DNA from: Alphaproteobacteria bacterium | Lineage (GTDB): Bacteria; Pseudomonadota; Alphaproteobacteria; GCA-2731375 | Reading direction: 5' to 3' | DNA: 64,000 bases | NCBI GenBank assembly: GCA_021776235.1 | Contig: JAJFGG010000018.1 | Location: 34,962-98,961, forward strand | Part shown: in pieces, positions 26,342 to 35,758 of the stretch | Layout: each line of letters begins with the position of its first letter | Numbering within the stretch: the stretch's first letter is position 1 | Notes under the pieces: generated by a model | What the model was told of the DNA's origin: nothing | The model's database searches: none | The model's input: the letters and a program-made list of their open reading frames with translations, nothing else | Translations under genes and position numbers: made by a program

Positions 26342-27112
26342 ATGAACGAAGGCCGGGAGACATTGCGCAAATGGGTGCTGATCATTGTCGTACATCTGGC
26401 GGCCGTGCTGGCCTGGCAGGCCTGGATTACCTTTGGCAAGGTCGAGCCCTATATCATGCCGGCGCCCCTGGATACTTTCGCCACCCTGCTGGAATTCAAG
26501 ACCTACCGATGGGGGCATAACACGTTAATTACCGCCGCTTCGGTGTTTGGCGGCTTCTGGCTGGCGGTGGTGGTGGGGGTCACCCTGGCGGTGTTGTTTT
26601 CCTGGTCGCGTTGGCTGAACGACGCCTTCATGCCTCTGATCGTTTCGTTGAACATGATCCCCAAGGTCGCCCTGGGCCCGATCTTCATCGTCTGGTTTTC
26701 CTATGGCCTGGGGCCGAATATTCTGATCGCCTTTTCCATCTGCTTTTTGCCGATCCTGATCACCACCACCCGCGGCTTGAACGAAGTGGAACCGGAACTG
26801 ATCGATCTGGTGCGCACGTTGCGGGCCTCGCGCTGGCAGATTTTCACCAAAATTCAGTTGCCGGGCGCCCTGCCGTTTATCTTTTCCGGCATGAAGGTGG
26901 CCGTCGTGCTGGCGGTGGCCGGCGCCATAGTGGGCGAGTTCATCGCCTCGGAAGAAGGCCTGGGCTATTTGATGATGCAGGTGCAGGTTACCCTGGATAC
27001 GGCAGGTATGTTCATGGCCGTGCTGATGATCACCGCCGTCGGTGTGACCCTATACGCAATTGTGCTGTTGTTGGAGCGCCTGATGGTGGTGCGCGATGCC
27101 CGGATGGACTAG
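26342..27112 (+). CDS. ABC transporter permease, SsuC/TauC/ThiX type
   Basis: A 256-aa inner-membrane permease with about six hydrophobic helices and the BPD_transp_1 coupling region 'EVEPELIDLVRTLRASRWQIFTKIQLPGALP' shown here in part as 'TLRASRWQIFTKIQLPGALP'. It lies 9 bp after the DapA-like gene and abuts the ATPase gene, and pairs with the NMT1-type binding protein at 22683. Together they form a three-component importer. Confidence 0.9.
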   Translation: MNEGRETLRKWVLIIVVHLAAVLAWQAWITFGKVEPYIMPAPLDTFATLLEFKTYRWGHNTLITAASVFGGFWLAVVVGVTLAVLFSWSRWLNDAFMPLIVSLNMIPKVALGPIFIVWFSYGLGPNILIAFSICFLPILITTTRGLNEVEPELIDLVRTLRASRWQIFTKIQLPGALPFIFSGMKVAVVLAVAGAIVGEFIASEEGLGYLMMQVQVTLDTAGMFMAVLMITAVGVTLYAIVLLLERLMVVRDARMD

Positions 27113-27901
27113 ATGAGTATCGCCACGAAAGACGCCGAGGCGGAACCCTTTATCCGCTTGCAGGGCGTGCGCAAGATCTACCGCGGCCGCCGGGAGGAAT
27201 TCCTGGCTGTTTCCGACGTCACCTTCGATGTCGGAATGGGGGAACTGGTCAGCATGGTCGGGCCGTCGGGCTGCGGCAAGACCACGGTGTTGAAGATCCT
27301 GGCCGGATTGCATTCCCATGAACAGGGCACGGTGCGCATCGGCAGCCAGGCGGATAGTTTCGATGCGGCCCGTGACATCGGCATGGTCTTTCAGCAACCC
27401 CTGCTGTTGAAATGGCGCCGGGTGATCGACAACGTTCTGCTGCCGGCTGAAATCCTGGGTCTGCCCATGGCCGAGGCCCGGGAACGTACGGGGCATCTGT
27501 TGGAAATGGTCGGCCTGTCAGGTTTTGCGCAAAGCTACCCCTATGAACTGTCGGGTGGCATGCAACAGCGGGCCGCCATCGCGCGGGCTCTGGTGCATGA
27601 TCCAAAGTTGATCCTGATGGATGAACCATTCGGGGCCTTGGACGCCCTGACCCGGGAAAAAATGAACCTGGAATTGCTGCGTATTTGGGGTGAAAGCGGC
27701 AAAACCATCGTCTTCGTTACCCATGGCATTCAGGAGGCCGTGTTTCTGGGTAGCCGGGTGATCGTGCTGACCGCGGGCCCGGCCCGCATGGCCGATAATT
27801 TTCTTGTCGATCTGCCCTATCCCCGCAGCCTGGATCTGAAAACACAGGAAGCCTTCGGCGACTACACGCGCCGGATCTACAAATTATTAGGAATGGAGTG
27901 A
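27113..27901 (+). CDS. ABC transporter ATP-binding protein, SsuB/TauB type
   Basis: A 262-aa ATPase with Walker A 'GPSGCGKTT' (about 48-56), Q-loop 'MVFQQPLLLKWRR', signature 'LSGGMQQR' (about 145-152), Walker B 'LILMDEPFGALD' and the H-loop 'VTHGIQEA'. The start codon directly follows the permease stop. It energises uptake by the importer of this cluster. Its stop overlaps the region just before the next dehydrogenase start, consistent with one transcript. Confidence 0.92.
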   Translation: MSIATKDAEAEPFIRLQGVRKIYRGRREEFLAVSDVTFDVGMGELVSMVGPSGCGKTTVLKILAGLHSHEQGTVRIGSQADSFDAARDIGMVFQQPLLLKWRRVIDNVLLPAEILGLPMAEARERTGHLLEMVGLSGFAQSYPYELSGGMQQRAAIARALVHDPKLILMDEPFGALDALTREKMNLELLRIWGESGKTIVFVTHGIQEAVFLGSRVIVLTAGPARMADNFLVDLPYPRSLDLKTQEAFGDYTRRIYKLLGME

Positions 27902-27903
27902 AC

Positions 27904-29055
27904 ATGAGCGAGCGACGCCTGGGCATTATCATGAACGGCGTGACCGGCCGCATGGGCAAGAACCAGCATCTGATCCGGTCGATCCTGGAGATCATGAATG
28001 CTGGTGGATTGGAACTGGCCGATGGCAGCCGCGTGATGCCGGACCCGATTTTGGTTGGGCGGGACGGGGGACGGGTGGGCGCCCTGGCGCGGGAACATGG
28101 CCTTGGCCGTTGGACCAACGATCTCGATGCCGCCATTTCGAACCCGGACGATACTCTGTTCTTCGACGCCGCCACGACCCAGGCCCGCGCCGGTTTGCTG
28201 GGCAAGGCCATCAGCGCCGGCAAGGATATCTACTGCGAAAAACCAGCAGCCGACAGCCTGTCAGGTGCCCATAAGGTCTATAAAATGGCCAAGGCGGCCG
28301 GCGTTAAACATGGCGTCGTGCAGGACAAGCTGTGGCTGCCCGGTATTCGAAAATTGAAGTACCTGATCGACGCCGGGTTTTTTGGCCGCATCCTCTCGGT
28401 TCGGGGCGAATTCGGTTATTGGGTATTTGAAGGTGATCTGCAGCCGGCGCAACGGCCTTCGTGGAACTACCGCAAGGATCAGGGCGGCGGCATCATTCTC
28501 GATATGCTGTGCCATTGGCGCTATCTGCTGGACAATACCTTTGGCGCGGTGCAGGCGGTCAGTTGCCTGGGCGCCACCCATATTCCAACCCGTTGGGATG
28601 AACAGAACCAGCCCTACGAGGCGGACACGGACGATGCCGCCTATGCGACCTTTCAATTGGACGGTGGCATTGTCGCTCACTTCAATTCCTCCTGGTGCAC
28701 CCGCGTACGCCGCGATGATCTCCTGACCTTGCACGTGGACGGCACCCATGGTTCGGCCGTGGCCGGTTTGCGCCGCTGCCGTACGCAAGCCCGGGTCAAT
28801 ACGCCCATGCCGGTCTGGAACCCGGATATCCCGCCTGCCATGGATTATGGCGACGGCTGGGAGGAAGTGCCCGATACCGTCGACTACGACAATGCCTTCA
28901 AGGCGCAGTGGGAATTATTCATCCGCCATCTCTACGACGAGGGGCCTTTTCCCTGGGATCTGCTGGCCGGTGCCCGGGGGGTGCAATTGGCGGAACTGGG
29001 CCTGCAAAGTTGGGCCGAGCGGCGCTGGCTGGATATCCCTGACCTGGAGGCATAG
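27904..29055 (+). CDS. Gfo/Idh/MocA-family dehydrogenase 1
   Basis: A 383-aa oxidoreductase. ATG 27904 is preferred over GTG 27898 because GGAG is 5 nt before it. The NAD(P) segment reads 'IMNGVTGRMGKNQHLI', and 'DIYCEKPAADS' carries the family's EKP motif (about 114-124). 'DQGGGIILDMLCHWRYLLD' supplies the substrate-site Asp and His in the DxxxH pattern. Family members oxidise or reduce hydroxyl/keto groups of sugars, inositols and sugar acids. The substrate is open; it is one of two such enzymes in this operon. Confidence 0.87.
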   Translation: MSERRLGIIMNGVTGRMGKNQHLIRSILEIMNAGGLELADGSRVMPDPILVGRDGGRVGALAREHGLGRWTNDLDAAISNPDDTLFFDAATTQARAGLLGKAISAGKDIYCEKPAADSLSGAHKVYKMAKAAGVKHGVVQDKLWLPGIRKLKYLIDAGFFGRILSVRGEFGYWVFEGDLQPAQRPSWNYRKDQGGGIILDMLCHWRYLLDNTFGAVQAVSCLGATHIPTRWDEQNQPYEADTDDAAYATFQLDGGIVAHFNSSWCTRVRRDDLLTLHVDGTHGSAVAGLRRCRTQARVNTPMPVWNPDIPPAMDYGDGWEEVPDTVDYDNAFKAQWELFIRHLYDEGPFPWDLLAGARGVQLAELGLQSWAERRWLDIPDLEA

Positions 29056-29057
29056 GC

Positions 29058-30224
29058 ATGCCAACCCTGAACCTGCCCGAGCCGGACGGCGCCATGGCGC
29101 CGTTCACCACCAGCCTGCCCAGGGAATTTCCCACCCGCGCCAACCGTCCCTTTAACCGCATCGCCTATTCCGCTGCTCATGTGGTGGCCGACCCCAGGTC
29201 GGATGCCGATCCCTGGCTGGAAGCGGCCATTGACTGGGATGCCACCATCACTTATCGCCTTGGTCTCTATGATCTGGGTCTGGGCGTGGCCGAGGCCATG
29301 GACACGGCCCAGCGCGGCATGGGCCTTGATTGGCCTGCCAGCCAGGAATTAATTCGCCGCAGCCTGGATGCGGCCCGGCATATTTCGGGCGCCCGCATCG
29401 CCTGTGGCGCCGGCACGGATCATCTGGAGCCGTCGGCGGAATTGACCCTGGACGATGTAATCCGTGCCTATGAAGAACAAGTGACCTTCGTGGAAGGGCA
29501 GGGGGGCCGGATAATCCTGATGGCCAGCCGGGCCCTGGCGGCCTGTGCAAAAACGCCTGACGACTATGCGCAGGTCTATGACCGCATCCTCGCCGGCGTG
29601 CGGGAACCGGTGCTGATCCATTGGCTGGGCGAAATGTTCGATCCCGCCTTGTCGGGCTATTGGGGCCATGCTGATCATATGCAGGCCATGGAAGTCTGTC
29701 TGGATGTGCTGGCGTCGAACGCGGACAAGATTGACGGCATCAAGATTTCGCTGCTGGACAAGGATAAGGAAATTGCCATGCGCCGGCGCCTGCCGGACGG
29801 CGTGCGCATGTACACAGGCGATGATTTCAACTATGCCGAACTGATTGCCGGCGATGCCTTGGGTTACAGCGATGCCCTGCTGGGCATATTCGATGCCATT
29901 GCACCCGCCGCATCCGCCGCCCTGGATGCCTTTGCGGCAGATGATGAAAACACCTTTCATGACATCCTGGCGCCGACGGTTCCCCTATCGCGGCACATCT
30001 TCGGGGCGCCGACGCGGTTCTACAAAACCGGTGTGGTTTTCATGGCCTGGCTAAACGGCCACCAGGACCACTTCGTCATGGTGGGCGGCCAGCAAAGCGC
30101 CCGCTCGCTGTTGCATCTGGCGGAGTTGTTCCGACTGGCCGACGCTGCCGGTTTACTGCGCGACCCGCATATGGCTGCCGCCCGAATGCGGACAATTTTG
30201 GCCTTGCATGGGGTCGAAGGGTAG
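29058..30224 (+). CDS. DUF993-family protein, putative TIM-barrel aldolase/lyase
   Basis: A 388-aa protein I recognise as the DUF993 type from its opening ('FPTRANRPFNRIAYSAAHVVADP') and 'WEAAIDWDATITYRHYLW'-like region, here 'AAIDWDATITYRLGLYDLGL'. The family is related to DapA-type barrels; 'IDGIKISLLDKDKEI' supplies a candidate Schiff-base Lys near 235. It starts 2 bp after the dehydrogenase. The family is known to occur next to Gfo/Idh/MocA genes, but no activity is established that I know of. Confidence 0.75.
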   Translation: MPTLNLPEPDGAMAPFTTSLPREFPTRANRPFNRIAYSAAHVVADPRSDADPWLEAAIDWDATITYRLGLYDLGLGVAEAMDTAQRGMGLDWPASQELIRRSLDAARHISGARIACGAGTDHLEPSAELTLDDVIRAYEEQVTFVEGQGGRIILMASRALAACAKTPDDYAQVYDRILAGVREPVLIHWLGEMFDPALSGYWGHADHMQAMEVCLDVLASNADKIDGIKISLLDKDKEIAMRRRLPDGVRMYTGDDFNYAELIAGDALGYSDALLGIFDAIAPAASAALDAFAADDENTFHDILAPTVPLSRHIFGAPTRFYKTGVVFMAWLNGHQDHFVMVGGQQSARSLLHLAELFRLADAAGLLRDPHMAAARMRTILALHGVEG

Positions 30225-30235
30225 GACCAAAGTCC

Positions 30236-31252
30236 ATGAACCGGAATATCCTGCAAATTGGTTTTGGCAATTTTGGGCCGACCCATCTGGCGGCGTGGCG
30301 GTCGTTGGGGCTGGCGGAGGGTTTGTATGTGATCGATCCCGACGCTGCGGCCAGGCAACGTTGCCGCGACCTGGGCGTGCCGGAAGATCACGTGGGCGGG
30401 GCAGTGACCGAATTCCTCGAACAGGCGGATCTGGTTGTGGTGCTGGCCCCGACCGACCGGCATTTCGAGGTCTGCCGGCCATTGCTGGCGTCCGGCAAGA
30501 ATTTGTTCATTGAAAAACCCATGACCGCGACCCTGGCCGAGGCTGAGGCGCTGCGGGATCTATGCCGGGACCAGGTGGTTCAAGTGGGGTTTTATTTCCG
30601 GGCCCACCCACTGGCCCAGATTGTCAAACAGGAAGTGGATGACGGGCGGCTGGGCGATCTGCGTTATATCTCGGCCCGTTTCCATGGCTACAAACGGGCC
30701 CGCGGCGACAGCGGCGTGGTCGGTAACGACGCTGTGCATTTCATTGACCAGTCGAACTGGATGATGGGCGCGCTGCCGCTGTCGGTGGATGCCGTAACCC
30801 GCGACCATTTCGGCCGCGGCTATGACGATCTCGCCTTGATCCGTCTGTTCTATCCCACGGGCGCCATGGCCCATATCGAAGTCGGCTGTATTCAACCGGG
30901 CCGTTGGAACGACAACATTGTGCCGGGTTCAACCCAGACCAAGGAATTCGTGGTTTCTGGCAGTGAAGGTGCGGCCGAGATCGATTATCAGAGCCATCAA
31001 TTGCGGCTGCATCGGGTCCGCCACGAACTTGCCGATGGGCTGTGGCGGCCGAATAATCGTGGCGTCGAAATGCCCCACGTGCCCGTGGCCGAGCCCTACC
31101 AAGTGGTGGCGGCCGAGTTCTCCGCGTTCTTGAATGCGCTGGATAGCGAAACCCCACCTTTGGCTGGAATTGAGGAATGCGGTGTTGGCATGGCCCGCAT
31201 CCTCGATGCCATTTACCGCTCCTCCAGCCAGGAAAAAAGGGTCAGCTTGTGA
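30236..31252 (+). CDS. Gfo/Idh/MocA-family dehydrogenase 2
   Basis: A 338-aa protein with the NAD(P)-binding start 'ILQIGFGNFGPTHLAAWRSLG', the EKP motif in 'NLFIEKPMTATL' (about 91-102) and 'GVVGNDAVHFIDQSNWM', where the conserved Asp and His would bind substrate. It differs clearly from the first dehydrogenase, so the two probably act on successive intermediates rather than being redundant. It lies 11 bp after the DUF993 gene. Confidence 0.87.
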   Translation: MNRNILQIGFGNFGPTHLAAWRSLGLAEGLYVIDPDAAARQRCRDLGVPEDHVGGAVTEFLEQADLVVVLAPTDRHFEVCRPLLASGKNLFIEKPMTATLAEAEALRDLCRDQVVQVGFYFRAHPLAQIVKQEVDDGRLGDLRYISARFHGYKRARGDSGVVGNDAVHFIDQSNWMMGALPLSVDAVTRDHFGRGYDDLALIRLFYPTGAMAHIEVGCIQPGRWNDNIVPGSTQTKEFVVSGSEGAAEIDYQSHQLRLHRVRHELADGLWRPNNRGVEMPHVPVAEPYQVVAAEFSAFLNALDSETPPLAGIEECGVGMARILDAIYRSSSQEKRVSL

Positions 31253-31368
31253 TAGCTGACCTGCCGCGAGAGTTTCACGTTACCCTGGATGGTCTGTCTG
31301 CTACCAATGCAGACGCGGCAGCGCCGACCAGGCCATCGGCTATCCGAGCTCTATAGAGGAGGCTTTGC

Positions 31369-32748
31369 GTGTCTGATCCCATTAAATTGTCGGTCCAGGA
31401 AGTGCAGTTGTTCGAGCGTGACGTGACGCTGCGAATGCCCTTTCGCTTTGGTGTCACCACCCTGCGCGAAAGCCCCCAGGCCTTTGCCAGGGTGCGCATA
31501 CAACTGGCCGACGGCCGGCAAGGCTGGGGCATGGCAGCCGAGATGCTGGCGCCGAAATGGTTCGATAAAAACCTGGAATTGAGCAACGAAGACAATTTCG
31601 AACAGCTGCGCCATGCCCTGGCGACGGCCTCGGCCCTGTACCGCGCCGCGCCCCGGTCCACCGCGTTCGGCCTATTCCGGCACAATTATGATGAACAGGT
31701 AAGCATTTGCGCCGAACGGGGGGATGGCTCGCTGGTGGCCTGTTATGGCCCGGCATTGCTGGACCGCGCCATCCTGGATGCCCTGTGCCGCTTGCACGAG
31801 GTATCCTTCTACGGGGCAATTCAGGCCAACCTGCCGGGCATCAAAACGGACGAATTCGAAATCGGCCCGTTCCTGGCCAACCTGCGCCCGGCGGATCACA
31901 TCCATGCCCGGCATACGGTTGGCATGGTTGACCCGATCCGCGAAAACCCGGAACCGGTGGGCGACGGCCTGCCGGAGACGCTGGTGGAGGTGATTGCCAC
32001 CTATGGTCACCGCTATTTCAAGATCAAGGTTTGCGGTGATCTGGACGAAGATGTGGCCCGGTTGCTGGAAATCGCCGCCGTGCTGGATGAGAGCCCGGAT
32101 GAATACAGCATCAGCCTGGATGGCAATGAGCAATACGAGGATGTACCTGGCGTCGCGGCCCTGCTGGATGCCATCGAAGGTGATAGCCGGTTGGCGCGCT
32201 TTAGCCGATCCATCCTGTTTGTCGAACAACCGATCTCACGTGCCGTGGCCTTGGATGTGGATGTCACCTCCCTGAGTGACCGCAAGCCGGTCATTCTGGA
32301 TGAATCCGACGCCTTCCTTGACGCTTTCCCGAGGGGCCGCGCCTTGGGCTATCGCGGCGTATCTTCAAAAACCTGCAAGGGTTTCTATAAATCGATCCTG
32401 AATGCGGCCCGTTGTGCCCATTGGGGGCAGGGTTATTTCATGTCCGGCGAGGACCTCACCACCCAGGCCGGGATCTCGGTGCAACAGGATCTGGCCCTGG
32501 TCAATCTGCTGGGCATTGCCCATCTGGAGCGGAACGGCCATCACTACGTCAATGGCATGTCGGGTATGCCGGCGGCCGAACAGGCCGGTTTCCGGGCCGC
32601 CCATCCGGATATCTATCACCACGCTGATGGCGTCACGCGTCTGACCATCCGGGACGGACGGATTGCTATTGGCTCGCTGGATCGTGTCGGGTTTGCCTAT
32701 GGCGCGGAGCCGGATTTTTCCGCCATGCGAGAGATGCGCCATGGCTAA
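31369..32748 (+). CDS. enolase-superfamily (mandelate racemase/muconate lactonizing) enzyme
   Basis: A 459-aa enzyme. The barrel carries the superfamily residues: KxK in 'YFKIKVCGD' (about 221-229), metal ligands in 'SLDGNEQY', 'FVEQPI' and 'VILDESDAF', and a late Lys in 'GVSSKTCKGFYKS'. Such enzymes abstract a proton next to a carboxylate to give dehydration, epimerisation or cycloisomerisation, so an acid-sugar dehydratase is plausible here. It is longer than most members (about 370-400 aa). It overlaps the next gene by 8 bp. Confidence 0.83.
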   Translation: MSDPIKLSVQEVQLFERDVTLRMPFRFGVTTLRESPQAFARVRIQLADGRQGWGMAAEMLAPKWFDKNLELSNEDNFEQLRHALATASALYRAAPRSTAFGLFRHNYDEQVSICAERGDGSLVACYGPALLDRAILDALCRLHEVSFYGAIQANLPGIKTDEFEIGPFLANLRPADHIHARHTVGMVDPIRENPEPVGDGLPETLVEVIATYGHRYFKIKVCGDLDEDVARLLEIAAVLDESPDEYSISLDGNEQYEDVPGVAALLDAIEGDSRLARFSRSILFVEQPISRAVALDVDVTSLSDRKPVILDESDAFLDAFPRGRALGYRGVSSKTCKGFYKSILNAARCAHWGQGYFMSGEDLTTQAGISVQQDLALVNLLGIAHLERNGHHYVNGMSGMPAAEQAGFRAAHPDIYHHADGVTRLTIRDGRIAIGSLDRVGFAYGAEPDFSAMREMRHG

Positions 32749-33562
32749 TCCGGCGCGCATGTCGATCAATCAGGCCACCACGCGGGAACAACACAGCCTG
32801 GCCCAGGCCATCGCTGCCTATGCCCAGGCTGGCGTGCCGGGTATTTCGATCTGGCGGGATAAACTGGCGGAAAGCGGCCTGTCGGACGCGGTCCGCATGG
32901 TTGCTGATCATGGCCTGCAGGTTTCCGGCCTGTGCCGGGCCGGTATGTTCCCGGCAACGGATGCAGCTGCACGGCAAGCCTGTCTGGATGACAACAAGAA
33001 GGCTGTCGATGAGGCCGCTGCCCTGAAGGCGGATTGTCTGATCGTGGTTGCCGGCGGCCTGCCGGAAGGTTCGAAAGATTTGCCAGGTGCGCGGCGTATG
33101 ATCCGCGACGGCTTGGGCGCCCTTTTGCCACATGCCCTTGCCGCCGGCGTCCCACTGGCGATCGAGCCTTTGCACCCCATGTACGCCGGCGACCGTTGCG
33201 CCATCAATACCTTGAGCCAGGCCTTGGATCTCTGCGACGATCTGGGCAAGGGCGTGGGCGTGGCGGTGGATGTCTACCATCTGTGGTGGGATCCTGACTT
33301 GCAGGTGCAGATCAAGCGCGCCGGTGACCGGATACTGGCGTTTCATGTTTGTGATTGGCTAGTGCCGACCACCGATCTATTACTGGACCGTGGCATGATG
33401 GGCGATGGCGTCATAGACATCGCAAAGATCCGGGAATGGGTTGATGGCACCGGCTATGATGGTCTGATTGAAGTCGAGATTTTTTCCGCCGAGAATTGGT
33501 GGAAACGCCCCGGCGACGAAGTCGTCCGGACGTGCCTGCAACGATTTAATGAGACTGTATGA
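32741..33562 (+). CDS. sugar phosphate isomerase/epimerase-like TIM barrel (AP-endonuclease 2 family)
   Basis: A 273-aa protein started at ATG 32741, overlapping the enolase-family stop. Metal-site residues of the xylose-isomerase-like barrel are visible: 'LAIEPLHPM' (Glu, His), 'VAVDVYHLWWDPDL' (Asp, His), 'FHVCDWL' (His, Asp) and 'GLIEVEIFS' (Glu). Members isomerise or epimerise keto sugars, inosose and related compounds. It lies 15 bp before the aldolase. Confidence 0.85.
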   Translation: MANPARMSINQATTREQHSLAQAIAAYAQAGVPGISIWRDKLAESGLSDAVRMVADHGLQVSGLCRAGMFPATDAAARQACLDDNKKAVDEAAALKADCLIVVAGGLPEGSKDLPGARRMIRDGLGALLPHALAAGVPLAIEPLHPMYAGDRCAINTLSQALDLCDDLGKGVGVAVDVYHLWWDPDLQVQIKRAGDRILAFHVCDWLVPTTDLLLDRGMMGDGVIDIAKIREWVDGTGYDGLIEVEIFSAENWWKRPGDEVVRTCLQRFNETV

Positions 33563-33577
33563 CAGGGAGAAATTTCC

Positions 33578-34360
33578 ATGGCGGTTATGGCGAATATCAC
33601 GAAGCAGAAAATGGCGGCCGGCGAAATGGCCCTTGGCATGGGGGTACGCCTGGCGCGCGGCGTTGAAATCGCCAAGTTGGCCAAGGTTTGCGGCTATGAC
33701 TGGCTGTTCATCGATATGGAACATAGTCCCCTGTCTTTGGAGACGGTGGCGGATATAACCCTTGCCGGTCTGGATGCTGGCTGTACGCCGATCGTCCGGG
33801 CCTCCTCGCACTTGCATCATCATGCCAGCCGTCCCCTCGACGCCGGCGCCCAGGGTATTGTCGTGCCCCATGTCAATTCCGCCGAGGAGGCCCGCAGGGT
33901 CGTGGACCAGTGCCTCTATCCGCCCATCGGGCACCGCTCCCTGGCGGGCGGAGCCGCCATCCTGGAATATGACAGTCTGCCCATGGCCGAAGCCGCGCGG
34001 CTCATAAATGACAACTTGCTGGTAGTCGTGATGTTGGAAAGCCCGGAGGCCATCGCCAACGCCGATGAAATAGCGGCCATTGAAGGCGTCGATGTGTTGT
34101 TGATCGGCACCAATGACCTGTGTGCGGAGATGGGAATTCCTGGCCAGTATGGTCATGACGACGTCGTGGCGGCCTATGACGCGACCATTTCGGCCTGCCG
34201 GAACAACGGTAAACATGCCGGTATGGGCGGCGTATACGACGGTCTGGCGGAAAATTATATTCGCATGGGCGTGCGCATGGTGCTGGGCGGCAGCGACCTG
34301 TCCTTTTTGATGGCAGCGGCGCGGCAGCGGGCAGGCGCGCTGCAAGGCATCGATTTATAA
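33578..34360 (+). CDS. HpcH/HpaI-family class II aldolase
   Basis: A 260-aa metal-dependent aldolase. 'CGYDWLFIDMEHSPLS' supplies the catalytic His in the DxEH motif (about 44-47), and 'GAQGIVVPHVNSAEEA' and 'VMLESPEAI' hold the other family segments (the Glu of MLES is a metal ligand). The family cleaves 4-hydroxy-2-oxo acids to pyruvate and an aldehyde. As the last enzyme of the operon it probably produces the central metabolites. A GGGAG site precedes the ATG. Confidence 0.87.
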   Translation: MAVMANITKQKMAAGEMALGMGVRLARGVEIAKLAKVCGYDWLFIDMEHSPLSLETVADITLAGLDAGCTPIVRASSHLHHHASRPLDAGAQGIVVPHVNSAEEARRVVDQCLYPPIGHRSLAGGAAILEYDSLPMAEAARLINDNLLVVVMLESPEAIANADEIAAIEGVDVLLIGTNDLCAEMGIPGQYGHDDVVAAYDATISACRNNGKHAGMGGVYDGLAENYIRMGVRMVLGGSDLSFLMAAARQRAGALQGIDL

Positions 34361-34385
34361 AGTCAGACCTGATACAAATCAGTAC

Positions 34386-34634
34386 ATGGTTATGTTCTTT
34401 TCTGTTTGGCTGTTGTCGGCCCTGGCCGTGGTTGCTGTTGTTTACGTTGTGAAAAGCCTGCGGCGGCGGCGTCTCGCCGGGTTGGGTCATATTCATTGGC
34501 CTGGCCTGATTGTGATTTCCCTGATTTTGGGCGCCGTCCCGGCCTTTATTTACGACAACCAATCATCCCGCTCTGTTTCGGTGCCGGACGATGTCGCCGA
34601 GCGGCCCAGTATTCCAGGCCCGGCAAAGAAATAA
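34386..34634 (+). CDS. small two-helix membrane protein, unknown
   Basis: An 82-aa protein starting MVMFFSVWLLSALAVV. Two hydrophobic helices (about 3-22 and 39-56) flank a basic loop 'KSLRRRRLAG', and the tail is polar. It has only a weak binding site and lies 25 bp after the aldolase gene, so it may be a tail of that operon or independent. I cannot name a family. Confidence 0.5.
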   Translation: MVMFFSVWLLSALAVVAVVYVVKSLRRRRLAGLGHIHWPGLIVISLILGAVPAFIYDNQSSRSVSVPDDVAERPSIPGPAKK

Positions 34635-34664
34635 GCCCGGAAATCAAATCCATAGTCCTTGGTA

Positions 34665-35756
34665 TTAGCCTGGGCCGTTGCCCAGTCCCCGGCGGTCCAC
34701 CGCCATGGCCTTGATCAAAGCGTGCACCATGCGGCCCGGCACAATATCAAGTTCCCGCTGCGAGCGCTTGGTAATACGGGCCCAGAGGGGACAGCCGATA
34801 TCCACCAGGACATCGACCTGAGGGCCGTCATCTTCGCCAACTTCCATTACCCGGCCGGCAAACACGTTCAGGACGCTGATCCCCTGCGGCGGCGTCAGCG
34901 CCAGGCTGACATCACGGGCCCGGACGCGGATACGCAGCGGTGAGCCGATGTCCAGGTCCAGTTGCGGCAACCACAAATCACCGCCTTGAAACGACAGCCG
35001 GGTCAGCGCATCACGCTGATCCTGGGCCGCGACTGTCGTTGTAAGAACGGCACCAGCATCCCAGCGGCCGGTCAGGTCACGCAGATCCAGACGAGCCGTA
35101 ATTTCGTCGACGGAACCTTGCGCGACAATGCCCCCGTCGGCCATGACGATCAATTGATCGGCCAGGCGCACGATCTCGTCCATGTTATGGGACACATAAA
35201 CGATGGAAATTCCTAGTTGCCTCTGCAGCCCTTCTATAAAAGGCAATATTTCCGAGCGACGCGGCGTATCAAGATTGGCCAGAGGTTCGTCCATCAACAA
35301 CAATCTCGGCGCCGCCAACAAGGCCCGTCCGATGGCGACCCGTTGGCGTTCTCCACCCGATAGGGTCCTGGGGCTACGCGCCAGCATGGGCGACAAAGCC
35401 AGCAAGTCGACCACGGTATCGAAGTCAATGTGGCGCCGGTCTTTCGGCACCAGGCGCCGGCCATAGGACAGATTGCCCGCCACCGTCATATGCGGGAATA
35501 ACCGGCTTTCCTGAAAGACATACCCCAGCTGCCGGTGCTCGGGCGCCAGATCGATGCCATGCTTGCTATCGAATAGTACATGGCCCTGGACCACGATCCG
35601 CCCCTGGCTGGGCCGCAGCAGTCCCGCCAACATATTGACAACTGAAGTCTTCCCGGCCCCCGAGGGACCGAATAGGGCGGTGACCCCGGCCTTTGCCTGA
35701 AACGCGGCCTTGATCGGGAAGTTGCCGACGCGAGCGGTTAGATCCATTTCCAGCAT
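34665..35756 (-). CDS. modC: molybdate ABC transporter ATP-binding protein
   Basis: A 363-aa ATPase: Walker A 'GPSGAGKTS' (about 31-39), Q-loop 'YVFQESRLFPH', signature 'LSGGERQR', Walker B 'LLLMDEPLANLD' and H-loop 'VSHNMDEI'. The C-terminal third (from about 290) is a TOBE/MopII-type domain ('GISVLNVFAGRV'), which in ModC binds molybdate for trans-inhibition. It is 2 bp after modB. It powers molybdate uptake for molybdoenzymes. Confidence 0.92.
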   Translation of the reverse strand: MLEMDLTARVGNFPIKAAFQAKAGVTALFGPSGAGKTSVVNMLAGLLRPSQGRIVVQGHVLFDSKHGIDLAPEHRQLGYVFQESRLFPHMTVAGNLSYGRRLVPKDRRHIDFDTVVDLLALSPMLARSPRTLSGGERQRVAIGRALLAAPRLLLMDEPLANLDTPRRSEILPFIEGLQRQLGISIVYVSHNMDEIVRLADQLIVMADGGIVAQGSVDEITARLDLRDLTGRWDAGAVLTTTVAAQDQRDALTRLSFQGGDLWLPQLDLDIGSPLRIRVRARDVSLALTPPQGISVLNVFAGRVMEVGEDDGPQVDVLVDIGCPLWARITKRSQRELDIVPGRMVHALIKAMAVDRRGLGNGPG

Positions 35757-35758
35757 GG

